The notes under the pieces: generated by a model | What the model saw: the letters and a program-made list of their open reading frames with translations, nothing else | The model's database searches: none | Told to the model about the DNA's origin: nothing | Made by a program: the position numbers and the translations under genes | From: Myxococcus landrumus | Lineage (GTDB): Bacteria > Myxococcota > Myxococcia > Myxococcales > Myxococcaceae | Assembly: GCF_017301635.1 (NCBI RefSeq) | Contig: NZ_CP071091.1 | Location: 8,796,501 to 8,860,500 of the forward strand | Direction: 5' to 3' | DNA: 64,000 bases | Part shown: piece after piece, positions 16,280 through 24,693 of the stretch | How the letters are laid out: each line of letters starts with the position of its first letter | How positions within the stretch are numbered: the stretch's first letter is position 1

Positions 16280-17371
16280 TCAGCGTCCCGCCTTCCCGAT
16301 GATGCGCCTGCAGCGCCAGTCGAAGTAGGTCACCAGCGTCCAGAAGTTCTTGAACGCGGGGTTGCGCGTCTGCTTGTGGTGATAGCGGTAATAGATCTGC
16401 TGGATGATGACGGCGAGCCGGAAGATTCCGAAGACCTCGTAGAAGGTCCAGTTGGTGGGCTTCAGGCCGGAGCGCTGGAGGTAGTAGTCGACGACCTCCT
16501 GTCGCCGCAGCATGCCGGGCAGGTGCGTGGGCTGGCGGCGGGTGAGCCGCATGAAGAACGTGTCATCCGCCTCCACCCAGTAGGCCAGCGCGCTGCCCAG
16601 GTCCATCAGCGGGTCGCCCAGCGTGGCCATCTCCCAGTCGAGCACGCCGATGACTCGCGTGGGCTCGCCCGGGTCCAGCACCACGTTGTCGAAGCGCCAG
16701 TCGTTGTGGATGACGCACGTAGCGCTGTCGTCGGGGATGTTGTTCTTCAGCCAGTCGCGCACGTAGCGGTAGCTCGGCACGTTCCACGTCCGCGCCTTCT
16801 CGTAGCGGTCCGACCAGCCCTCCACCTGACGGCGGGGATAGCCCGGGCCCTTGCCCAACGAGGACAGGCCCACGGCCTGCGCATCCACGGCGTGCAGCTC
16901 CAGCAGCTTGTCGATGACGTTGAGGCAGAGCTGGCCCGTCTGGTTCCGGTCCAGGTTCAGCCCGCGAGGCAGGTTGGCGCGAGGGATGAGCCCCTCGATG
17001 CGCTCCATGACGTAGAAGTCCGTGCCCAGGATGGTCGGGTCCTGGCACAGCCCCACCATCTGCGGCACCCACGGGTACGCGGGCTTGAGCGCCTGCTGCA
17101 CGCGGTACTCGCGAGACATGTCGTGCGCGGACTTGGCCTTCGTGCCCGAGGGGGGCCTGCGGAGGATGAGGTCCCGGTTGGGATACAGGAGGCGATACGT
17201 CCAGTTGGACGCGCCGCCGGCGAACTGCGTCACCGAGGGCGTGCCTTCCAGCGAGGGCACCTGCTGCTTCAGCCACGCATCGACGGCGTCGACGTTCAGC
17301 TCCTCACCGGAGCGCACCGAGCCGGGCGTGTCGAGGGGAACGGTGGAGGTGGCGTGGGTGGCCATGGTCAT
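16280..17371 (-). CDS. Aminoglycoside-phosphotransferase-like kinase (ACAD10/11 N-domain type)
   Basis: This is a 363-residue APH-fold kinase. It shows FAGGASNWTYRLLY and DLILRRPP (the ATP-loop and Lys-equivalent region), HNDWRFDNVVLDP (catalytic Asp and metal Asn) and GVLDWEMATLGDP (metal Asp). This subfamily forms the N-terminal half of animal ACAD10/ACAD11 and is encoded beside an acyl-CoA dehydrogenase in bacteria, as here. Characterised relatives (LvaA and ACAD10/11) phosphorylate 4-hydroxyacyl-CoA. Its ATG at 17371 overlaps the stop of the dehydrogenase gene as ATGA; a second ATG at 17365 has GGAG six bases upstream. Role here is by analogy. Confidence 0.88.
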   Translation of the reverse strand: MTMATHATSTVPLDTPGSVRSGEELNVDAVDAWLKQQVPSLEGTPSVTQFAGGASNWTYRLLYPNRDLILRRPPSGTKAKSAHDMSREYRVQQALKPAYPWVPQMVGLCQDPTILGTDFYVMERIEGLIPRANLPRGLNLDRNQTGQLCLNVIDKLLELHAVDAQAVGLSSLGKGPGYPRRQVEGWSDRYEKARTWNVPSYRYVRDWLKNNIPDDSATCVIHNDWRFDNVVLDPGEPTRVIGVLDWEMATLGDPLMDLGSALAYWVEADDTFFMRLTRRQPTHLPGMLRRQEVVDYYLQRSGLKPTNWTFYEVFGIFRLAVIIQQIYYRYHHKQTRNPAFKNFWTLVTYFDWRCRRIIGKAGR

Positions 17372-18603
17372 CTCCGGGAGAAACCGCGCCGGGCCAGCTC
17401 GATGCGGGCGATGACGCCCTTGTGGACTTCGTCCGGTCCGTCCGCGAGCCGCAATGTGCGTGCCTGGGCGAAGAATGCAGACAGTGGCGTGTCCATGGAA
17501 AGCCCCGCGCCGCCATGAATCTGGATGGCGTCGTCCACGATGCGCTGGAGGACATTGGGGGCCACGACCTTGATGGCGGAAATCTCCGTCATCGCACCCA
17601 GCGCGCCCACTTCATCCATCTTCCATGCGGCGTACATCGTGAGCAGCCGAGCCTGGTCGATGGCGATGCGCGCATCGGCCACGCGCTCGCGGTTGCCGCC
17701 CAGGTTGAGGAGGGGCTTGCCGAAGGCGGTGCGGTTCATGCCGCGGTCAATCATCAACTCCAGCGCCCGCTCCGCCGCGCCGATGCACCGCATGCAGTGG
17801 TGGATGCGGCCGGGACCCAGGCGCCCCTGGGCAATCTCGAAGCCCATGCCCGGGCCGCCGATGATGTTCGAGACGGGCACCCGCACGTTCTCGAAGTGGA
17901 CCTCGCCGTGGCCGTGGGGCGCGTCATAGTCGCCGAAGACGGGCAGCATGCGGCGGATGGTGACGCCCGGCGCATCCAGGGGCACCAGCACCATGGAGTG
18001 CTGATGGTGACGGTCCGCCCCGGTGTCCGGCGTGCGAGCCATGAAGATGGTGACCTTGGCGCGAGGGTGGCCCAGGCCGGTGGACCACCACTTGGCGCCG
18101 TGGAGGACGACTTCATCGCCCTCGATGACAGCGGTGGCCTCCATGTTGGTGGCGTCCGAGGACGCGACGCCGGGCTCCGTCATGCAGAACACCGAGCGGA
18201 TGTCGCCCGCGAGCAGCGGCTTGAGCCAGCGCTCCTTCTGCGCGTCGGTACCGTACTTCCACAGCACCTCCATGTTGCCGGTGTCGGGGGCGCTGCAGTT
18301 GAAGACCTCGGGGGCCATGAGGCTGCGCCCGGTCTCCTCGGCGATGGGGGCGTACTCGAGCGTGGACAGGCCCGGCGCGAGCTTCTCGTCGGGGAGGAAC
18401 AGGTTCCACAGGCCCTGCTCTCGGGCACGGGCCTTGAGGTCCTCCATCACCTGGGACACCGGCCACGTCGTCCAGTCACCGGCGCGCGAGGACGCTTGAA
18501 TCTCCTGGTAGTAGCTCGATTCGGCCGGCTCGACGTGCTCGCGCATGAACCGCTTCACGCGCTCCAGGTAGTCCTTGCTTCTGGCGCTCGGCTCGAAGTC
18601 CAC
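17368..18603 (-). CDS. Acyl-CoA dehydrogenase (ACAD10/11-like)
   Basis: This is a 411-residue flavoprotein. The mid-domain block CMTEPGVASSDATNMEAT and KWWSTGLGHPRAKVTIFMA belong to the FAD-binding beta domain, and the C-terminal helical domain ends in IQIHGGAGLSMDTPL and ARTLRLADGPDEVHKG. The wording SDATN and RTLRLADGPDEVH is typical of the ACAD10/11 subgroup. Ordinary family members desaturate acyl-CoA; this subgroup is proposed to act on phosphorylated 4-hydroxyacyl-CoA. GTG at 18603 is chosen because GAGGAGG lies seven bases upstream. It is the first gene of the four-gene operon and diverges from the LysR gene. Confidence 0.9.
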   Translation of the reverse strand: MDFEPSARSKDYLERVKRFMREHVEPAESSYYQEIQASSRAGDWTTWPVSQVMEDLKARAREQGLWNLFLPDEKLAPGLSTLEYAPIAEETGRSLMAPEVFNCSAPDTGNMEVLWKYGTDAQKERWLKPLLAGDIRSVFCMTEPGVASSDATNMEATAVIEGDEVVLHGAKWWSTGLGHPRAKVTIFMARTPDTGADRHHQHSMVLVPLDAPGVTIRRMLPVFGDYDAPHGHGEVHFENVRVPVSNIIGGPGMGFEIAQGRLGPGRIHHCMRCIGAAERALELMIDRGMNRTAFGKPLLNLGGNRERVADARIAIDQARLLTMYAAWKMDEVGALGAMTEISAIKVVAPNVLQRIVDDAIQIHGGAGLSMDTPLSAFFAQARTLRLADGPDEVHKGVIARIELARRGFSRR

Positions 18604-18693
18604 GGCGGGGCCTCCTCTGTGTCCTGCTTGAGGTGAGGAGGGCATCCTTGGCACCCGTCACTTGTTGAATCCACTGAATGTTGGTCATGTGTC

Positions 18694-18714
18694 GTCATGA
18701 ACCCAGTTCATGAC
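18694..18714. promoter_or_regulatory. Perfect inverted repeat across the LysR gene start
   Basis: GTCATGAAC (18694-18702) and GTTCATGAC (18706-18714) are exact inverted repeats with a three-base centre, in the divergent region shared with the acyl-CoA dehydrogenase operon. The repeat contains the LysR start codon itself. A further GTCATG lies just upstream at 18683. It is a good candidate operator for autoregulation. Confidence 0.5.
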
Positions 18715-19650
18715 TCCGTCTCCAGGACCGGGCCCCTGGACCTCAACCTCTTCCGGGTGTTCGACGTGGTCTACCGGGAGCGGAACCTGACGCGCGCCGC
18801 GGAGGTGCTGTTCCTCAGTCAGTCGGCGGTGAGCCACGCGCTGGCTCGGCTGAGGGAGCAACTGGGGGCACCGCTGTTCGTCCGGGAGGGCAGGGGCGTG
18901 GCGCCCACGCCGTTGGCGGAGCGGCTGGCCCCGGAGATTCGCGAGGCGCTCGCGCTGCTCCAGCAGGCCGTCCACCACACGCGAGGCTTCGAGCCCGCGC
19001 GCGACGTGGGCACCTTCACGCTGGCGATGAGCGACATGCTGGAGCCGTCCATCGTTCCTCGGCTGGTGGCCCGGCTTCGCGAGGTGAGTCCGGAGGCGCG
19101 CGTGAGCAGCGTGAGGTTGGAGCGCGCGAAGCTGGAGCGGGAGCTGGCCTCGGGGCGATTGGACCTGGCCATCGACGTGGAGCAGTCCACGAGCGCGGAG
19201 CTGCGGCACACGGCCTTCACGCGGGACGCGTTCTGCGTGGTGAGTCGCAAGCGCAGGAAGCTGGATGTCGCGGCCTACATGGCCGCGAGACATGTGACGG
19301 TGTCTTCACGCCGCGCGGGCCTGGCGGTGGAGGACCTGGTGCTCAGCCGTCTCGGTTATCAGCGCGAGGTGACGGTGCGCTGTCGTCACTATGAGACAGC
19401 GTGTCGCATCGTGTCTGGCTCGGACCTGCTCCTGACGATGCCCCGGCGGCGCGCGGAGGAGATCAACGCGGAGCTCGACAATCACTTGCTCCCCATGCCG
19501 CTCTCGCTGCCCCGGCTGGAGCTGCACCTGTATTGGCACCGCTCCGAGGACTCCGAGCCGCGCAGTCAGTGGCTGCGCGCGGAGCTGCAATCCCTGGCCC
19601 GGGGAATGATGAAGTCGGGGCGGGGTGGAGAGGCCCCACGCGGGGAGTGA
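18697..19650 (+). CDS. LysR-family transcriptional regulator
   Basis: This is a 317-residue regulator. The winged HTH is at residues about 14-73 (DLNLFRVFDVVYRERNLT, then SQSAVSHALARLREQLG), followed by the type-2 periplasmic-binding-protein effector domain. The NodD/PcpR-like start suggests an aromatic or acyl inducer, but that is a weak guess. It is divergent from the acyl-CoA dehydrogenase/kinase/phosphatase/SDR operon and is likely its regulator, as LysR genes usually control the divergent neighbour. The ATG lies inside a perfect inverted repeat, and no ribosome site is visible upstream. Confidence 0.92.
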   Translation: MNPVHDSVSRTGPLDLNLFRVFDVVYRERNLTRAAEVLFLSQSAVSHALARLREQLGAPLFVREGRGVAPTPLAERLAPEIREALALLQQAVHHTRGFEPARDVGTFTLAMSDMLEPSIVPRLVARLREVSPEARVSSVRLERAKLERELASGRLDLAIDVEQSTSAELRHTAFTRDAFCVVSRKRRKLDVAAYMAARHVTVSSRRAGLAVEDLVLSRLGYQREVTVRCRHYETACRIVSGSDLLLTMPRRRAEEINAELDNHLLPMPLSLPRLELHLYWHRSEDSEPRSQWLRAELQSLARGMMKSGRGGEAPRGE

Positions 19651-19739
19651 GCCTCGGCAGGATTCTCTCGGCTCCGATGCGACATTCGCTCCGCGGGGGC
19701 GTCATTGTAGCGACACACGCCACCTGGGGTCTTGCGGCC

Positions 19740-20567
19740 ATGCCCAAGCGCATCACGAACGTCGTCATCTTGAAGGGCGGAAAGGCCGAGATTTTTCGCT
19801 ACGGCCATGACGGAAGGCAGGCGCTGGAGCTCCTCATCGGAGGGCCTGCGTACACCGACGCGAAGATACGCGACACGCTGGGGTGGCGGCCCGGGGAGGT
19901 GCTTGAGGACGTGAGGTCCGCCGCGTGTGTCGACTTCGACAGGAAGGTGCTGGTCCTCGGCGGGGACTTTGGTTTCATCCGCGTCGACGAGGATGTCCAC
20001 TTCGTCAGTGAGTGGGACTTCACCAGCATGCTGCACCCCTACTGGCCCGGGTGGACCCTCATCTACGCGTGGGAACAGGCCTGGGGGCTCGTCATCAACT
20101 ACTTCTGGACGCACGGGTTGGTGCTCCCCCCGACCCTGGTGCCGATGGCCGAGCAGGGGCACCCCTTGTCCGCCGAGGTCCGCAGGTCGTTGGAGATCTT
20201 CACCATCAACCTCGAGTGGAAGGAGGCGTACGCCGTTGCTCCTCCGCCCGCTCGCATCTCGGAGGAGTATCGAGACGCGCTCCTCACCCCCATCGAGGCG
20301 CTGGGGTATTCGGCGAGGGCTACCAGCTCCGACTTGTTCTTCGTGGGAGATATCGTGGGCGCGACCGCCGCCCAACTGGATGAAGCGGAGATGCGCCTGG
20401 GGACGCGACTGTCGCTGTTCAAGGATTTCAGGCGCGAGCTCGGGCTCAACGTGCCGACGACGCTGCCCGCCTTCCTGGACAAGGCGCTTCAGGAGGCTCA
20501 CGGCTGGAAGCTCCCGGTCGAGCTTCCCTTGGAATGGCAGGACTGGCGCCGTCAGGCGCTGGGTTGA
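19740..20567 (+). CDS. Hypothetical protein
   Basis: This is a 275-residue protein of unknown function. I do not recognise the family. It is rich in Trp and aromatic residues in the middle (EWDFTSMLHPYWPGW) and has no signal peptide or membrane helix. It opens MPKRITNVVILKGGKAE, then alternates short beta strands, and the C-terminal half is helical. The gene has no strong ribosome site before ATG 19740, and an in-frame ATG lies upstream at 19677. The next gene follows 12 bases later on the same strand and is also unknown, so they likely form a two-gene unit. Immunity or effector partners are possible but unsupported. Confidence 0.75.
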   Translation: MPKRITNVVILKGGKAEIFRYGHDGRQALELLIGGPAYTDAKIRDTLGWRPGEVLEDVRSAACVDFDRKVLVLGGDFGFIRVDEDVHFVSEWDFTSMLHPYWPGWTLIYAWEQAWGLVINYFWTHGLVLPPTLVPMAEQGHPLSAEVRRSLEIFTINLEWKEAYAVAPPPARISEEYRDALLTPIEALGYSARATSSDLFFVGDIVGATAAQLDEAEMRLGTRLSLFKDFRRELGLNVPTTLPAFLDKALQEAHGWKLPVELPLEWQDWRRQALG

Positions 20568-20579
20568 AGGAGACGCGAC

Positions 20580-21146
20580 ATGGGTTGGAATTTCGGCGGC
20601 ATCATCATCGACCACGACTTCACCCAGGACGTCAGGAAGACCGACGTGCCATTCGAGGTCATGCGGGAGGCGGGCCTGGCCGCCTTGCGGGAGCTGGGCA
20701 TCGAGGCGTCCTCACAGGAGGCGTTCATCGACCTCGAAGAGGCCACCAAGAGCATGTTCTGGGACCATGCGGTGACCACCTTCCGGGGGAAGACGCTCGT
20801 CATGGGCAAGTTCCTGGGGATGGAGCAGGAGTCCATGGTCAGCCAGTTCTCCCGGTGCTCGAAGCGCGGCGCGGTGCTCGCGTACCACTTCGATGATGGC
20901 TCGGAGACGTACATGTTCTCGCTCTTCCGCGATGGAAGGCGCGTCCGGTTCCGCAGCATCGGCCACGGGCTCTCCGACGACGAGGGAGAGCTCCTTCCAG
21001 GAGAGCCGATGGAGGTGGGCGAAGAGCGGGACGAGGATGGGCACTCCACCCAGAAGAAGGTGATTGAGGCGTTCCTCGGCCAGAACCTCTTCACCCTCTT
21101 CGACGACCTGAAGCTGGTGCACTTCGTGCCGAAGAGCACCCCGTAG
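20580..21146 (+). CDS. Hypothetical protein
   Basis: This is a 188-residue cytoplasmic protein with no recognised domain. It opens MGWNFGGIIIDHDF, has a central segment RGKTLVMGKFLGM and beta-strand-rich SETYMFSLFRDGRRVRFRS, and an acidic region around EVGEERDEDG. AAGGAG stands seven bases before the ATG, so the start is firm. It follows the preceding unknown gene by 12 bases and converges with the mutarotase gene. The SMI1/KNR4-like look of the strand pattern is only an impression. Confidence 0.75.
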   Translation: MGWNFGGIIIDHDFTQDVRKTDVPFEVMREAGLAALRELGIEASSQEAFIDLEEATKSMFWDHAVTTFRGKTLVMGKFLGMEQESMVSQFSRCSKRGAVLAYHFDDGSETYMFSLFRDGRRVRFRSIGHGLSDDEGELLPGEPMEVGEERDEDGHSTQKKVIEAFLGQNLFTLFDDLKLVHFVPKSTP

Positions 21147-21161
21147 CGAAAGGGCGCTACG
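21142..21161. terminator. Convergent hairpin holding both stop codons
   Basis: CGTAGCG (21142-21148) pairs with CGCTACG (21155-21161) around a six-base loop. The TAG stop of the plus-strand gene and the TAG stop of the minus-strand mutarotase gene are both in the stem. There is no T tract, so termination is a weak inference. Confidence 0.35.
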
Positions 21162-22005
21162 CCTCGATGTCGAACGCGAGCGACGCCCGCTCCCCGGGCT
21201 CCACGTGCAGCAGGCCCTGACCGGTGGCGAGCGCGCCACCGGCGGCGGTCCACGGCTCCACGCAGATGAAGTCCTTGCCGCGCAGCGTCCACACCACCAG
21301 CAGCTTGAACTCCGGGCTCCACGACAGGTGCACCGGACGCGCGTCGGGGCCTCGCGTGAGCCGCGTGCCCGGGCCCGAGTGGTCCCTCAAGTGCAAGTCC
21401 ACTTCGTCCAGCGTCAGGTCGAAGCCGGTGAAGGGGACCTCGCGCTTGTGGAAGTTGTCCCACGCGTGCGTGGCATCCGTCTCCACCGTGGCCACGGGCT
21501 TGGCCGCGTCCGGCACGCGGAAGTACGGATGGAAGCCCAGGTGCAGGGGCAACGGCCGCGTGTCCCGGTTCTCCACGTCGAAGTCGAGCGTCAGCCGCGT
21601 GCCCACCAGCGAGAAGGTGAGCTGCGCGTCGAACTCCCACGGGAACTGACGCCGCGTCTCCTCGGTGGAGGTCAGCCCCACCACGAGCAGCGAGTCCTCC
21701 GCCTGGCGCACCGTCCACGGCAGGCGCCGCGCGAAGCCGTGCTGCGACATGGTGAAGGACTTCCGGTCCGCTGGGTACGTGTCACCCGGCAGGGGCCCGG
21801 CGATGGGGAACAGCACGGGGATGCCACCGCGCACGTTCTTCGCCGGGTCCGCCACGGTGGCCTCGTCAAGGTAGAGCACCTCGTCGCCGTCCACCGTCAT
21901 CCTCGAGACGAGGGCCCCGCGTGAAGGAATCACCTCCACGCGGCACCCACCGTCGACCAACGCATACGTGTCCAGCCCGGCGATGCCGGGGAAGGCTCGG
22001 CTCAT
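21157..22005 (-). CDS. Aldose 1-epimerase (galactose mutarotase-like) family protein
   Basis: This is a 282-residue beta-sandwich mutarotase. It shows GGIPVLFPIAGPL with a conserved Pro-Ile substrate loop, MSQHGFARRLPW with the conserved catalytic His (HGF), LHLGFHPYFRVPD with the second His, and a late VEPWTAAGGAL where the general-base Glu of WxEP-type motifs lies. The shorter YeaD-like version acts on hexose-6-phosphates or aldoses in the cytoplasm. Its ATG starts six bases after the stop of the P5C dehydrogenase gene, and no clear ribosome site exists, so translation is probably coupled. The pairing has no obvious metabolic reason. Confidence 0.88.
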   Translation of the reverse strand: MSRAFPGIAGLDTYALVDGGCRVEVIPSRGALVSRMTVDGDEVLYLDEATVADPAKNVRGGIPVLFPIAGPLPGDTYPADRKSFTMSQHGFARRLPWTVRQAEDSLLVVGLTSTEETRRQFPWEFDAQLTFSLVGTRLTLDFDVENRDTRPLPLHLGFHPYFRVPDAAKPVATVETDATHAWDNFHKREVPFTGFDLTLDEVDLHLRDHSGPGTRLTRGPDARPVHLSWSPEFKLLVVWTLRGKDFICVEPWTAAGGALATGQGLLHVEPGERASLAFDIEA

Positions 22006-22011
22006 GCGAGC

Positions 22012-23667
22012 CTAGATACCCCCATCGTGGGGGTCGCTGTCCATGAAGGGGTAGGGCACCTTCGTGGGCGGGGCGAAGTTCTCCTTCACGGTGCGAGGAC
22101 TCGTCCACCGGATGAGGTTGAGCAGCGAGCCCGCCTTGTCGTTGGTGCCCGATGCACGCGAGCCACCGAAGGGCTGCTGGCCCACCACCGCGCCCGTGGG
22201 CTTGTCGTTGATGTAGATGTTGCCCGCCGCGTGGCGCAGCTCATCCATCGCCGTGTTGATGGCCTTCCGGTCCCGCCCGAAGATGGCGCCCGTCAGCGCG
22301 TACGTCGCGCTCTGGTCCACCTCGCGCAGCGTCTCCACGTACTTGGAATCCGGATACACGTGCAGGCCAACGAGCGGCGCGAAGACCTCCTCGCGGAGGA
22401 TGCGGTGGCGCGGGTCGTTCAGCTGCACCAGCGTGGGCTTGACGAACCAACCCTCGGAGCGGTCCGTCTCGCCGCCCGCGACGATGGACGCGTTGGAGTC
22501 CTGCTTCGCCAGGTCGATGTACGAGGAGACCTTCTTGAAGGACTTCTCGTCGATGACGGCGCCCATGAAGTTGCGGAAGTCCGTCACGTCGCCCATGCGG
22601 ATGTCGCCGATGAGCGCCTGGAGACGGGGCTTGAGCTTGGGCCACATCGACTCGGGGACGTAGACGCGGCTGGCCGCGGAGCACTTCTGGCCCTGGTACT
22701 CGTAGCCACCGCGGACGATGGCCACCGCGAGCGCCTCCAGGTCGTCCGCCGCGGACGCGTGCGCCACGATGAAGTCCTTGCCGCCCGTCTCACCCACCAG
22801 CCGGGGGTACTGCTTGTACTTGCCGATGTTCTCGCCCACCGTCCGCCACATGGTGTTGAACGTGGGCGTGGAGCCGGTGAAGTGGATGCCGCCCAGGTCG
22901 GGGCTCGCCATCACCGGGTTGCCCACGGTGGGGCCGTCGCCGTTGAGCATGTTGATGACGCCGTCGGGCAGGCCCGCTTCACGCAGCAGCTCCATGAAGT
23001 ACCAGGCGCTCAGGGCCGACGTGGAGGACGGCTTGAACAGCACCACGTTGCCCATGATGGCGGGCGCGGTGCAGAGGTTCATCGCGATGGAGGTGAAGTT
23101 GAACGGCGCCACCGCGAACACGAAGCCGTCCAGCGGACGGTAGTCCAGCATGTTCCACGTCTGCGCGGGGGACTCCGGCTGGATGGCCAGAATCTGCTCG
23201 GCGAAGTGGACGTTGTAGCGCAGGAAGTCGATGGCCTCGCACGCCGCATCAATCTCCGCCTGGTGGGCCGTCTTGGACTGACCCAGCATGGTGGACGCGT
23301 TGATGATGGGGCGGTAGCGCGTGGCGAGCAGCTCCGCGGCGCGCAGGAAGATGGCCGCGCGCGAGGCGAACGGCATGCGCGCCCACTCCTCCTTCACCGC
23401 CAGGCCCGCCTGGATGGCCTGCTGCACGTGGCTGGCGTCGGCCTCGTGGAGCGTCGCCAGGACGTGGGAGTGCCGGTGGGGCATGCGCACGGTGTCCGTC
23501 TTGCCGGAGCGCACCTGCTTGCCGCCGATGATGAGCGGGATGTCAATCTGCTCGCCGCTCATGCGCTTGAGCATGGCCTGGAGTTCGCGGCGCTCGGGGG
23601 AACCCGGCGCGTAGGGCAGGATGGGCTCGTTATGGGGAGCCGGGACGCGGGGAATGGCGTTGATCAC
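22012..23667 (-). CDS. pruA: L-glutamate gamma-semialdehyde (P5C) dehydrogenase
   Basis: This is a 551-residue aldehyde dehydrogenase of the 1-pyrroline-5-carboxylate class. It oxidises glutamate semialdehyde to glutamate with NAD in proline catabolism. Landmarks are FAVAPFNFTS in the NAD-binding Rossmann part, GETGGKD with the catalytic Glu (about residue 293), GQKCSAASR with the nucleophile Cys (about 328), and the C-terminal GQQPFGGSRASGTNDKAG. The typical N-terminal NEPILPYAPGSPER is also present. GTG at 23667 fits this N-terminus; the long extension upstream does not look coding. Proline dehydrogenase is not adjacent. The mutarotase gene follows. Confidence 0.93.
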   Translation of the reverse strand: MINAIPRVPAPHNEPILPYAPGSPERRELQAMLKRMSGEQIDIPLIIGGKQVRSGKTDTVRMPHRHSHVLATLHEADASHVQQAIQAGLAVKEEWARMPFASRAAIFLRAAELLATRYRPIINASTMLGQSKTAHQAEIDAACEAIDFLRYNVHFAEQILAIQPESPAQTWNMLDYRPLDGFVFAVAPFNFTSIAMNLCTAPAIMGNVVLFKPSSTSALSAWYFMELLREAGLPDGVINMLNGDGPTVGNPVMASPDLGGIHFTGSTPTFNTMWRTVGENIGKYKQYPRLVGETGGKDFIVAHASAADDLEALAVAIVRGGYEYQGQKCSAASRVYVPESMWPKLKPRLQALIGDIRMGDVTDFRNFMGAVIDEKSFKKVSSYIDLAKQDSNASIVAGGETDRSEGWFVKPTLVQLNDPRHRILREEVFAPLVGLHVYPDSKYVETLREVDQSATYALTGAIFGRDRKAINTAMDELRHAAGNIYINDKPTGAVVGQQPFGGSRASGTNDKAGSLLNLIRWTSPRTVKENFAPPTKVPYPFMDSDPHDGGI

Positions 23668-23895
23668 GCTGATGGACCTCGAGTTGGGGCAGGGAAAAAG
23701 GGCGCGCGAGCATAACCAACCGGCTCCTTCGGGGAAGCGCGGAAGCACGCTGCCGTCAGCACCCGGACACCTGCGCTCAACCCCTGGAATGCACAGGTAT
23801 TTCCCGCACGCGGTGCTCGCTCCGAAGGACACCGGACGGGCGCGAGAAGCTGGACGCATCGCGTCCATCTCCGGGCCTCTTGTCCGGTGACTGCG

Positions 23896-24315
23896 TCAGG
23901 CCTTGTTGGCGGCCTGCGCGGAGGTGGAGGACGCCGCCGAGACGGGGGTTCTTGCACGCCGCAGGAGGGCGTGGATTTCGGCGATGAGCAGCGAGGGCTT
24001 CACCGGCTTGACCAGATACGCGTCCGGCACCGGCAGGGTGGGGTCCGTGTCCGAGCGAGGCGCGAAGCCGCTGACGAAGACGATGGGGAGGTGCTGGAGC
24101 GAGGGCTCCTGGCGGCAGCGGCGGCACAGCTCGTAGCCGTCCATGCCTTCCATGTTGACGTCGGAGAGGAGCAGGTCCGGCGGCTGGCTCAGCGCTTGTG
24201 CGAGGCCCGCTTCACCGTTCGCCGCGACGGAGCAGTCGAAGTCCCCAGACAAGAGCAGGCGCAGTGTCTCGCGCATGGTCCACGAGTTCTCGACGATGAG
24301 GACCTTGGGCTTCAC
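23896..24315 (-). CDS. Single-domain response regulator
   Basis: This is a 139-residue receiver domain with no output domain. It opens MKPKVLIVENSWTMRETL, with acidic-pocket Glu 9, the phospho-acceptor Asp 52 in LLLSDVNM, Ser/Thr-region Ser 82 in VFVSGF, and the Lys 103 in LVKPVKP. A short Ala/Ser-rich tail follows. Such proteins transfer a phospho-signal between histidine kinases and partners, as CheY and SpoOF do. GTG at 24315 has GGAG four bases upstream. No kinase adjoins it. The large Ser/Thr kinase gene is divergent 378 bases away. Partner unknown. Confidence 0.9.
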   Translation of the reverse strand: MKPKVLIVENSWTMRETLRLLLSGDFDCSVAANGEAGLAQALSQPPDLLLSDVNMEGMDGYELCRRCRQEPSLQHLPIVFVSGFAPRSDTDPTLPVPDAYLVKPVKPSLLIAEIHALLRRARTPVSAASSTSAQAANKA

Positions 24316-24693
24316 GATGCTCCAGCTCCTCCTCCCATGGGGACGTCGCGCCGGGTTGGGCGTGGCCCTGATGGGAGCATCACCGCATGGCGCGCCCTGT
24401 ACAAGGGGTCTGCCCTCACCCCAGCCTCCGTGTCCCATTCCGGGGTGTCTTTCCGAGGCCCCGGACATGAAGCGTCACACGGCGCCGCGCGGGCCTCACG
24501 GGGCGTGCGTGGCGCCGCGTCGTCCTCCACCTGACGCCGGTCTCCTCGCGGAAAGTCCGCGGGCCTCCACCCGTGTCGCCTGTCCGACGCAACCCAGGAC
24601 GTGCCGATGCGCCGGACCCGTGTACCCGCGTATGGGGTCGCCTGTCTTGGGTGTGGTGGGCACGGATTCCCCCGTTCCAACGGAGGGTGTCCG
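24316..24693. other. Divergent intergenic region without a gene
   Basis: This 378-base stretch separates the response regulator from the Ser/Thr kinase gene. It contains no open frame that looks coding by conservation or codon use and no hairpin or repeat that stands out. Promoters for both genes must lie here, but I could not place them with confidence. GGAGG eight bases before 24694 is the kinase ribosome site. Confidence 0.5.
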
